From an uncultured Helicobacteraceae bacterium (GTDB lineage Bacteria; Campylobacterota; Campylobacteria; Campylobacterales; Sulfurimonadaceae), in NCBI GenBank assembly GCA_903903705.1, contig CAIUZU010000131.1, positions 1 to 8,349 of the forward strand: a stretch of DNA of 8,349 bases. Reading direction: 5' to 3'. A program made the position numbers and the translations under genes. Shown here one piece after another: positions 1 to 6,384 of the stretch. How positions within the stretch are numbered: the stretch's first letter is position 1; each line of letters opens with the position of its first letter. The notes beneath the pieces are model-generated. The model was not told where the DNA came from. It did not search any database and saw nothing but the letters and a program-made list of their open reading frames with translations.

Positions 1-1
1 T

Positions 2-181
2 GCCGATGAGATCTACAAAAATTACGAAGCAAGATACAAAGAGAAGCTCTCTTCAATGAGTGATGTCATCATCAAACAGTCTGAGCAAATTCAGAAGATT
101 TTACAGCTCCAACAGACTATAAACAAACGAAATGAGAAAATTTTTGCACTAGAAAAACTAGCAAACGGAGAAAAACAATGA
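2..181 (+). CDS. TolC-like outer-membrane efflux channel, C-terminal fragment
   Basis: Only the last 59 residues and the TGA stop are in the window; the gene starts upstream. The visible part is almost entirely helical and rich in Lys, Glu and Gln. It includes a YEARYKEKLSSMSDVIIKQ stretch of the kind found near the C-terminal end of TolC-family proteins, where a long periplasmic helix begins just after the last barrel strand. The family forms trimeric outer-membrane channels that dock onto RND pump adaptors. The call rests mainly on context: its stop overlaps the start of a periplasmic adaptor gene (ATGA, 178-181), which is followed by an RND pump, the usual tripartite order. The adaptor's GGAG ribosome-binding site (167-170) lies inside this gene's 3' end, so the two are probably translationally coupled. 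An alternative is another coiled-coil periplasmic protein; the fragment is too short to exclude that. Confidence 0.7.
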   Translation, partial: ADEIYKNYEARYKEKLSSMSDVIIKQSEQIQKILQLQQTINKRNEKIFALEKLANGEKQ

Positions 182-966
182 AAAAAATATTAATACTTTT
201 AGTCTTGGCAGGCTCATTAATGGCAGAGAGTATAACGCTATCAGGCACCGTAATAAGCGACAATAGAAAAATGATAACAAGCCGTTTTATGGGATTTGTA
301 ACTGAAGTAAAAGTATCAGAGGGAGATGCAGTCAAAAAAGGCGACTTGCTCTATACGATTGACTCAAAAGAGATAGATTCGGCTCTTACTCAAGTTGAAC
401 TGGGCATTTCACAGGCACAACTGAGTCTTCAAATGTATCAAAACCAATACACAAACGTAAAACTTAATCTTGAGCGACATAAAAGGTTACTTGAAAAAGA
501 TATGGTTTCTAGATTTGAAGTTGAAAATCTTATACTTGCGGAACAAAATCTGGCAAATATGATAGATATAGCAAAAAAGCAGGTTATTCAGGCACAAGTT
601 CGACTTGAAGAAGTTAAAAATCAGTACCGTTACTTAAATATCACAGCACCGAATAATGGTGTAATTGTGAGTAAAAATATAAAAGTCGGAGAGATGGCAA
701 TGCCGGGAATGCCTGCACTTGAACTCTCTGATTTGACAAACCTAAAAATATCTGCAGAGATTTCAGAAGATAATTTACGTTTTATTCAAGAGGGAAAAAA
801 AGTAGTTATAAATATCCCCTCACAAAACATAAACGCAGTAGGAACGGTAAGTGCCATTATCCCAAATTCAAATCCTATGACACACTCATTTAAAATAAAA
901 ATTTCGTTTAAAAACGTATACAACACGATTTATCCCGGTATGTATGCTACAGTAGTTATTGAGTAA
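178..966 (+). CDS. Periplasmic adaptor (membrane fusion protein) of an RND efflux system, short form
   Basis: This 262-residue HlyD/AcrA-type adaptor would bridge the inner-membrane pump and the TolC-like channel. Residues 1-16 look like a Sec signal peptide with cleavage likely after Leu-Met-Ala; no lipobox cysteine is seen, so it is not an obvious lipoprotein. Two lipoyl half-motifs flank a hairpin: residues 38-62 (GFVTEVKVSEGDAVKKGDLL) and 155-185 (ITAPNNGVIVS through ALELSD). The alpha-helical hairpin spans about 65-148. It carries R100, L104 and S111, which fit the R-x3-L-x6-S tip motif that contacts TolC channels. Residues 186-262 form the beta-barrel domain and end at PGMYATVVIE. Typical adaptors of 340-400 residues continue here into a membrane-proximal domain, which is missing. 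The start is supported by GGAG seven bases upstream and by the signal peptide directly after it. The next gene begins 10 bases after the stop. Confidence 0.9.
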   Translation: MKKILILLVLAGSLMAESITLSGTVISDNRKMITSRFMGFVTEVKVSEGDAVKKGDLLYTIDSKEIDSALTQVELGISQAQLSLQMYQNQYTNVKLNLERHKRLLEKDMVSRFEVENLILAEQNLANMIDIAKKQVIQAQVRLEEVKNQYRYLNITAPNNGVIVSKNIKVGEMAMPGMPALELSDLTNLKISAEISEDNLRFIQEGKKVVINIPSQNINAVGTVSAIIPNSNPMTHSFKIKISFKNVYNTIYPGMYATVVIE

Positions 967-976
967 GGCTTAGAGC

Positions 977-2560
977 ATGAATAACTATAAACCCACAGAT
1001 ATTGCCGGAAAACTGGCGTCTGGATTTTTAAGAAATCCTCTTACTGTCGTTCTTGGTATTTTTTTACTCTCTATCGGATACTTGTCACTTACCATAATGC
1101 CGCGTGAAGAGAACCCCCAAATGGTTGTAAGCGGTTCAACAGTTATAGTCGCACTTCCGGGGGCTAGTGCCGCAGAGATTGAAAAAGTTATCGTAAAGCC
1201 ATTAGAAAGAAAACTTAAAGAAGTAAAAGGTGTGGAGAACATCTCATCTATGGCGATGGATAATGTCGGAATTGTAAATGCGGCATTTTTTATCGGAGAG
1301 AAGAAAGAGGACTCTAACCTTAAGATATATGACAAGATTATGCAAAACTATGACATATTTCCAAAAGGGGCTATGCATCCGATCATAAAACCTTTAGATA
1401 TTGATGTAGACATCCCTATTGTCTCCGTCGCGTTCTACTCAAAAGATGAAAATATGAGTAAAACAGATCTATACGACAAAGTAAAAGATATTCAACACCG
1501 CATTAACGGGCTTGCGAATGTTGCTGTTACGGAGCTAAAAGGCGGAAACAAACATCAATTTAACATAGAAGTAGATCTAAACAAACTATCCGGCTACAAC
1601 ATCTCCATGGGTCAAATCGTTCAAGGGGTACAGTCACTCTCGTACAGCGTTCCTGCCGTAAAAAACAGAACTAAAGAGAACGAGATAATTATTCTTGGTG
1701 TTAAAAATGCGATAGAGAGTGCTGAAGATATAGGTGATATAATTATCGCTCAATATATGGGTTCTCCAATCTATCTAAAACAGATTGCAACGATAAAAAG
1801 TTCATATGATATACAAAATTTCAGATCTGCAACAATTAGCAAAAAAGATGATAGCGGTAATTTTTTGCCTCTGCAAAATCAGGTAACTCTTACCGTATCA
1901 AAACTTCAAGGCACAAATGCGGTTGTAATTGCCAATGCAGTAAAAACGGAACTAGAAAATTATAAAGAGTACCTAAGCAGTAATAACATCGGCTATTCAA
2001 TAACCAGAAACGACGGAGAAAGAGCTAATGAAGCAGTAAATGAGTTGGTTTACCATCTTCTTTTATCAATTGTAATTATAGCTATTTTACTTGTTTTGGT
2101 TCTTGGATGGAGAGAGTCGCTCATAGTTACCTTTACTGTTCCTGCAATTCTTGCAATTACACTTTTTGTAGCATACCTCACAGGGCAAACCATAAATCGT
2201 ATAACTCTCTTTGCGTTCTTGCTCTCACTGGGGCTTCTGGTTGATGCGGCAATTATCGTAATAGAAAATATCCACAGACATTTTCACTCAAAAGAGTCTG
2301 CACATGAGAGTGTAGATGACATCATGGTTAAGGCAACAGACGAAATTGGACCACCGACAAATATCGCAACTTTAGCGATTATTATGACTATGGTTCCAAT
2401 GGCGTTTGTAGGACAGATGATGGGTCAATTTATGAAACCGATTCCTGCCAATGTTCCGGTTGCTCTTATTGCTTCACTTTTTGTTGCATATATTTTTACA
2501 CCATATTTGGCGGCTAGAATGTTAAAAAGACCGGATTTTCATAGTGAGGAGAAACATTAA
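977..2560 (+). CDS. RND efflux pump, N-terminal half (split gene, subunit 1)
   Basis: This 527-residue protein corresponds to the first half of an AcrB-type (HAE-like) RND exporter, which drives substrate efflux with the proton gradient. TM1 is at about 22-42, followed by MPREENPQM and the PGASAAEIEKVIVKPLE segment of the first porter subdomain. The periplasmic porter/docking region runs to about 350, and TM2-TM6 lie at about 358-378, 385-403, 409-430, 461-483 and 494-512. The TM4 proton-relay motif reads GLLVDAAIIVIEN: D423 and E430 match AcrB Asp407 and Glu414, but the second Asp (AcrB Asp408) is Ala424. A full RND protein has about 1030-1090 residues and 12 TM segments; this one stops after TM6 with a short hydrophilic tail (KRPDFHSEEKH). 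TAAGG (964-968), overlapping the adaptor's stop, is a plausible ribosome-binding site eight bases before the ATG. The C-terminal half is the next gene, overlapping by one base. Confidence 0.93.
   Translation: MNNYKPTDIAGKLASGFLRNPLTVVLGIFLLSIGYLSLTIMPREENPQMVVSGSTVIVALPGASAAEIEKVIVKPLERKLKEVKGVENISSMAMDNVGIVNAAFFIGEKKEDSNLKIYDKIMQNYDIFPKGAMHPIIKPLDIDVDIPIVSVAFYSKDENMSKTDLYDKVKDIQHRINGLANVAVTELKGGNKHQFNIEVDLNKLSGYNISMGQIVQGVQSLSYSVPAVKNRTKENEIIILGVKNAIESAEDIGDIIIAQYMGSPIYLKQIATIKSSYDIQNFRSATISKKDDSGNFLPLQNQVTLTVSKLQGTNAVVIANAVKTELENYKEYLSSNNIGYSITRNDGERANEAVNELVYHLLLSIVIIAILLVLVLGWRESLIVTFTVPAILAITLFVAYLTGQTINRITLFAFLLSLGLLVDAAIIVIENIHRHFHSKESAHESVDDIMVKATDEIGPPTNIATLAIIMTMVPMAFVGQMMGQFMKPIPANVPVALIASLFVAYIFTPYLAARMLKRPDFHSEEKH
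2547..2551 (+). promoter_or_regulatory. Shine-Dalgarno site for the C-terminal RND half
   Basis: AGGAG lies eight bases before the ATG at 2560, inside the last codons of the N-terminal half gene. The stop of that gene and this start share one base (TAATG, 2558-2562). A strong site here indicates that the second half is initiated independently or by reinitiation, and is the main sequence evidence that the split is functional. Confidence 0.85.
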
Positions 2561-4242
2561 TGTTTAAAAAATTTCAAAATGCCATTTTTTACGGTATTCA
2601 AAATCCTACAAAAAGGAATGCCATTCTCCTTGTAACATTAGCGGCATTTATGCTATCGGTGCTTATGATTGCGCCCACAAAAATGGTTTTGGCGAAGATG
2701 CTTCCTGGGAAAAATAATGACACTTTTACCATATACACGACGTTGGCGGAAGGAAGATCCATTGAGCAAACTAAGCAAGTAACGGAGTGTGTCTCTGAAT
2801 TTATTAAAAAAGAGAAAGAAGTTCAAGATTTTGAGATATTTTTAGGTATGGGTGCACCGCTTGATTTTGCAGGTCTAATCAAAGGTTCACACTTTAAAAA
2901 TGCTGAAAATGTTGCTGAGATTGTAGTAAATCTTTCAAGAAAACACCACAGAGAAGAGCCGTCTTACATGATGGTTCAAAGAATGCGACCGGATATTTTA
3001 AAGAGTTGTGGTTCACTCTATGACAAAACAACCATTACATTTGTAGAACCACCTGCAGGACCTCCGGTATTAGCGGCAATAGTAGCAGAGATATATGGAG
3101 ACAATTCAGAGGGAATCAGAGAATTATCGTCTAGGGTTGCCGATGTATTTAAAAAAACGGAGGGTCTTGTTGATATAGAGATAATGCAAGATGAGATCTA
3201 TGAAAAATTTGAAGTAGAGGTAAACAGCATTAAAGTTGCACTCTCTGGCGTTGATGTAAAACAGTTAAACGACATACTCTATTTGGCGTTTGAAGGTATG
3301 CAAATTGCGGTTAAAAACTCAGATAGAGCCAATGATCAGATTCCAATATATCTCTCTTTAAGTCAGGATTCTAAAAAGTTTTCATCTAAAGATTTAAATG
3401 CTATCAAGGCAAAACTCTCTTCCTTGAAACTTATGAGCCCAACGGGAATGATGACACCGCTTACGGAACTTGTAACAATAGTGCCTAAAAAATCAAACCC
3501 AATGATCATGAGCAAAAATCTTCATAAAATGACTAATGTTATGGCTGAAACTGATATGGTTTCTCAGGTTTACCCTCTCATGGATGCAAGAACTGTTATA
3601 TTAGAGACATTTAGCGACAACTATGAGATTGAGAAAATTGGGCTCTTTGATCTTAAACTCACTGATAAAAATACAAAAGAGGTTTATAAACTCATTTGGG
3701 ACGGCGAAATGGAAGTAACGCTTGATACTTTTGTTGAACTTGGTGCAGCTTTTATTACCGCATTAGTGCTTATATTTTTACTTATGGTGATTTACTATAA
3801 AAGTTATACACTAAGCGGCATAATCCTCTTAGGCTCATTTTTATCTATCATCGGAGTAATTGTCGGTCACTGGATTATGAATCTTTTTAGTGTCGACACA
3901 TTCTTTCTAACAGCTACATCACTCATCGGTTTTATCGCTCTTATCGGTATAAGCTCAAGAAATTCACTTCTTTTAATCGACTTTACCGCCTCTTTAATGA
4001 GAGATAATAAAATGGATAAAGCTGAAGCTATCGCTTACGCAACGGCAACACGTGCAAAGCCTATTTTCTTAACAGCTGCAGCAATAATACTTGCTTCAAC
4101 ACTTTTAGCAGGAGATGCAGTATTTGGAGGTCTTGGCGTTGCACTTATATTTGGAACTATTGCAGCAGTAGTTTCATCGCTTGTGGTTGTTCCTGTGCTT
4201 TTATATAAAGCAGATCTAAAGAGACATTTTAATTTGGATTAA
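2560..4242 (+). CDS. RND efflux pump, C-terminal half (split gene, subunit 2)
   Basis: This 560-residue protein matches the second half of an HAE-like RND exporter. TM7 is at about 20-45; the second porter/docking region runs from about 50 to 385 and includes VEPPAGPPVLAAIVAEIYG (162-180). TM8-TM12 fall between about 393 and 548. The segment GHWIMNLF..DTFFLTATSLIGFIALIGISSRNSLLLIDF (436-475) is the TM9-TM10 region. The residue in the place of AcrB Lys940 is R467, a substitution I recall in an RND subfamily with GIxxRNSILLxDF in TM10. Its size plus that of the first half (1087 residues) equals a normal full-length pump. The two chains presumably assemble in the inner membrane into one pseudo-symmetric protomer, then a trimer. 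The ATG is backed by AGGAG at 2547-2551, and an in-frame TGA at 2545-2547 rules out an upstream extension. The substrate is unknown; drugs, bile-like compounds or solvents are all possible. Confidence 0.92.
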   Translation: MFKKFQNAIFYGIQNPTKRNAILLVTLAAFMLSVLMIAPTKMVLAKMLPGKNNDTFTIYTTLAEGRSIEQTKQVTECVSEFIKKEKEVQDFEIFLGMGAPLDFAGLIKGSHFKNAENVAEIVVNLSRKHHREEPSYMMVQRMRPDILKSCGSLYDKTTITFVEPPAGPPVLAAIVAEIYGDNSEGIRELSSRVADVFKKTEGLVDIEIMQDEIYEKFEVEVNSIKVALSGVDVKQLNDILYLAFEGMQIAVKNSDRANDQIPIYLSLSQDSKKFSSKDLNAIKAKLSSLKLMSPTGMMTPLTELVTIVPKKSNPMIMSKNLHKMTNVMAETDMVSQVYPLMDARTVILETFSDNYEIEKIGLFDLKLTDKNTKEVYKLIWDGEMEVTLDTFVELGAAFITALVLIFLLMVIYYKSYTLSGIILLGSFLSIIGVIVGHWIMNLFSVDTFFLTATSLIGFIALIGISSRNSLLLIDFTASLMRDNKMDKAEAIAYATATRAKPIFLTAAAIILASTLLAGDAVFGGLGVALIFGTIAAVVSSLVVVPVLLYKADLKRHFNLD

Positions 4243-4262
4243 AAAAAGTAGAGAGAGGTTTT

Positions 4263-4287
4263 CTGCATGTAACGATGTTACATGCAG
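4263..4287. terminator. Stem-loop between convergent genes, probable bidirectional terminator
   Basis: A perfect inverted repeat (CTGCATGTAAC, loop GAT, GTTACATGCAG) gives an 11-bp stem with a 3-base loop. It sits in the 62-base gap between the efflux operon's last stop and the serA stop, where both arms need to end. No T-tract follows on the + strand. On the - strand a T7 tract lies about 15 bases beyond the stem (4241-4247), so it is not a textbook intrinsic terminator in either direction. The terminator role is inferred from position and stem quality. Confidence 0.6.
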
Positions 4288-4299
4288 GCATAAAATCGT

Positions 4300-4315
4300 C
4301 TAGATTATAATCTAG
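4300..4315. repeat. Perfect 16-base palindrome overlapping the serA stop codon
   Basis: CTAGATTATAATCTAG equals its own reverse complement. It covers the serA stop and the last codons and lies 12 bases beyond the terminator-like stem-loop. It could add a second weak hairpin to serA mRNA or be a chance AT-rich palindrome. Confidence 0.5.
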
Positions 4316-5894
4316 CGTATTGAACGCTTGAACAAGCCTCAATTTTAAGTAGTTCACTCAAAGTCGCATCACTTATAATATTATCAACCAAAATAACGGC
4401 AAGAGCCTGTTTTTTATCATTTCTTGCAAGTGAAAAATCGGCAATATTTACATTATATTTTGCTAAAGTTGTACCGATATTTCCGATAACTCCAGGAACA
4501 TCTTGATTTTTAAGAATAATCATATCACCTTTAAGAGCCACTTCGATATCAAATCCGTCAATTGAAACAATTCTAAAAATATTATCATCAAAGATAGTCG
4601 CGCTGATGGTAGTAGTTCCGCCTTCTGCGGTTGTCAGTTTTATTGTAATTAGGTTTTTATAAACAGAAGAGTCATTTAACGCTTCTGACTCGATTTTAAT
4701 CCCTTTTTCTTTAGCAATAAAATCTGCATTAACATAGTTAATCGTATCATCACTGATCTGACTCATTGCACCAACGGCAACAAACGTAGCCAAAGAGTCT
4801 ACATATTTAGAGATTTCACCCTGTCCGCTTACTTTTATTGAGATTATCTGAGATTTATTTAGCTGAGACTCCAAGAAGCCAATCTTTTGTCCCATCTCTA
4901 AAAACGGCTTTACAAACGGCGGTATCTTAGTCTCATCTATAGGCAGATTCATAGCATGCGGATATGATATACCCTTAACTGCAGAAATAGCATTTGCTGC
5001 AGCTTGAACACCGATGTTATACTGAGACTCATAAGTATTTGCCCCTAAATGCGGAGAAACAGTTATATTATCAAGATCTAAAAGCGGGTTGTTAGTTGCA
5101 GGCTCTTTTACAAAAACATCAATACCTGCAAAACGGATTTTTCCGCTTTTTAGTCCAGTGTAAAGTGCTTCTTCATTATAAAGACCGCCTCTAGCACAGT
5201 TGATTAAAACTACGCCATCTTTCATCTTTGCAATCTCTGAGGCATCGATCATGTTCGTAGTCTCTTTATTTTTAGGAGTATGAATCGTGATAATGTCACA
5301 TGCTAAGATATCTTCAAAATTTTTAGTATAAACCATATTTAAATCCGTAACTTTTGACGGGTTGATATACGGGTCATAAGCAACTATATCCATCTCAAAA
5401 GCTTGAGCACGCTTAGCAACGCGAGAACCGATATTACCAAAGCCGATGACACCGAGTTTTTTGCCCTTAAGCTCATAACCGTACCACTTCTCTCTCTTCC
5501 AAACTCTCTGTTCTTTTAAGTGATTGTGTGAATATGGAAACATTCTCATACATGAAAGCATATGTGCCATAGTAAGCTCAACCGCAGCAATCGTATTTGC
5601 TGTAGGAACATTCATGACAATTATTCCCTCTTTTGAACACCCTGGAATATCCACATTATCAACTCCAACACCTGCACGAACTATCGCCTTCATGTTTTTA
5701 GCATGTGCAATAAACTTATCGTCAACATCCGTTGAACTTCTTGTAATTGCAACATCAGCTTTTTCAATAATATCTAAAAGCTTTACTTTGTCTTCATCTG
5801 CTGCCATTATAAAGTTAATACTCTCGTCATTACGGAGCATCTCTAAACCGGCTTCATGTATATGGTCACAAACCACTATGGTATGTTTTTGCAT
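4305..5894 (-). CDS. serA: D-3-phosphoglycerate dehydrogenase, long ACT-domain form
   Basis: The cytoplasmic enzyme oxidises 3-phosphoglycerate to 3-phosphohydroxypyruvate with NAD+, the first step of serine synthesis. At 529 residues it is the long form, as in Bacillus subtilis and Mycobacterium. The substrate/NAD domain shows GFGNIG at 151-156 with D174 at the end of the following strand (VAYDPY), placed to bind the NAD ribose. The catalytic set is complete: R235 in NCARGG, E264 in VKEP and H282 in SPHLGAN. Residues from about 320 to 455 form the intervening regulatory domain of long-form enzymes. The ACT domain at 458-529 (LKNQDVPGVIGNIG onward) is the likely site of serine feedback inhibition. 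The start ATG is preceded by AGAGGA (5901-5906 on the other strand) at six bases and overlaps the stop of the upstream 161-residue gene by one base, so it is coupled to it. It is last in the rpsA transcript and ends at the convergent stem-loop. Confidence 0.96.
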   Translation of the reverse strand: MQKHTIVVCDHIHEAGLEMLRNDESINFIMAADEDKVKLLDIIEKADVAITRSSTDVDDKFIAHAKNMKAIVRAGVGVDNVDIPGCSKEGIIVMNVPTANTIAAVELTMAHMLSCMRMFPYSHNHLKEQRVWKREKWYGYELKGKKLGVIGFGNIGSRVAKRAQAFEMDIVAYDPYINPSKVTDLNMVYTKNFEDILACDIITIHTPKNKETTNMIDASEIAKMKDGVVLINCARGGLYNEEALYTGLKSGKIRFAGIDVFVKEPATNNPLLDLDNITVSPHLGANTYESQYNIGVQAAANAISAVKGISYPHAMNLPIDETKIPPFVKPFLEMGQKIGFLESQLNKSQIISIKVSGQGEISKYVDSLATFVAVGAMSQISDDTINYVNADFIAKEKGIKIESEALNDSSVYKNLITIKLTTAEGGTTTISATIFDDNIFRIVSIDGFDIEVALKGDMIILKNQDVPGVIGNIGTTLAKYNVNIADFSLARNDKKQALAVILVDNIISDATLSELLKIEACSSVQYARL

Positions 5895-6379
5895 TATATA
5901 TCCTCTTTGTATAGCCCGATACTGGCTGAAATTTGATAATTTTTTAACACTTCAACAAGAGAATTTAACTTCTCTATCTCTTTTGAGTAAATAAGCAACT
6001 CCGAACCACTCTTATCTTTTTTGAGATAATATTTTAACTGATGCTGTTTTAACTCCTCTTTTAAACAGAAGAGTTGATATGGATCCAACAGTGGAGCTGA
6101 GAGTTTGTATATTGTGGTACTAGTTGCAACTATTTTCTCATTTAAATCAACTTGAATTAAAACTTCATTGACAGGATAAAAGTATCCTAATTTTTCAGTT
6201 TTAGAAAAATGGTTTAACCAAACTTTTTCAGGTTCTTTTACAGATACCTTACTTTTATGTTCAAGAGGAGCCAACTTATGAGAAGCATCATTTGAGTTAA
6301 TTGAAATAAGAAAGAGACCGATAAAAACAGCCACTCCAACCGCAATGAGTGGAGTAAGCCATTTTAAAATCTTTCGCAC
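5894..6379 (-). CDS. Conserved hypothetical single-pass membrane protein between rpsA and serA
   Basis: I do not recognise a named family for this 161-residue protein. The N-terminus is basic (MRKILK), followed by one hydrophobic helix at about 8-27, so residues 30-161 probably face the periplasm. Residues 88-158 have a predicted strand-helix-strand-helix-strand pattern (strand near 88-97, helix 100-114, strand 116-132, helix 133-148, strand 150-157) that loosely resembles a SPOR domain; this is inference by eye. The start codon is GTG, five bases after the rpsA stop, with no strong ribosome-binding site (only AAG within TTTAAGTAAAC), which suggests translation coupled to rpsA and perhaps low yield. 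The 3' end overlaps serA by one base (TAATG). From memory, a small hypothetical gene occupies the same rpsA-serA position in Campylobacter (Cj0892c), which argues that it is a real gene. Confidence 0.82.
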   Translation of the reverse strand: MRKILKWLTPLIAVGVAVFIGLFLISINSNDASHKLAPLEHKSKVSVKEPEKVWLNHFSKTEKLGYFYPVNEVLIQVDLNEKIVATSTTIYKLSAPLLDPYQLFCLKEELKQHQLKYYLKKDKSGSELLIYSKEIEKLNSLVEVLKNYQISASIGLYKEDI

Positions 6380-6384
6380 AATGT

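Noticed and set aside
117..335. Open frame of 72 codons on the - strand at the adaptor start
   Set aside because: It is antisense to the TolC-like 3' end and the adaptor signal peptide. Its hydrophobic stretch comes from the complement of those codons, and it has no clear ribosome-binding site.
985..1335. Open frame of 116 codons on the - strand
   Set aside because: It lies wholly inside the N-terminal RND half, shows no domain, and its composition is that of an antisense shadow.
2515..2565. Programmed -1 frameshift joining the two RND halves
   Set aside because: The TTAAAAAGA run near 2522 could slip into the frame of the second half, but a TGA at 2545-2547 in that frame would stop the ribosome before it reaches the second half. 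No other slippery heptamer precedes the stop.
977..4242. RND gene as a pseudogene broken by a stop
   Set aside because: Both parts are intact, the break is exactly in the inter-half linker, and the second part has its own strong ribosome-binding site and ATG, so decay is less likely than functional fission.
5524..5994. Open frame of 156 codons on the + strand
   Set aside because: It is antisense to the serA N-terminal region, which has full catalytic motifs. Its cysteine- and serine-rich content is typical of shadow translation.
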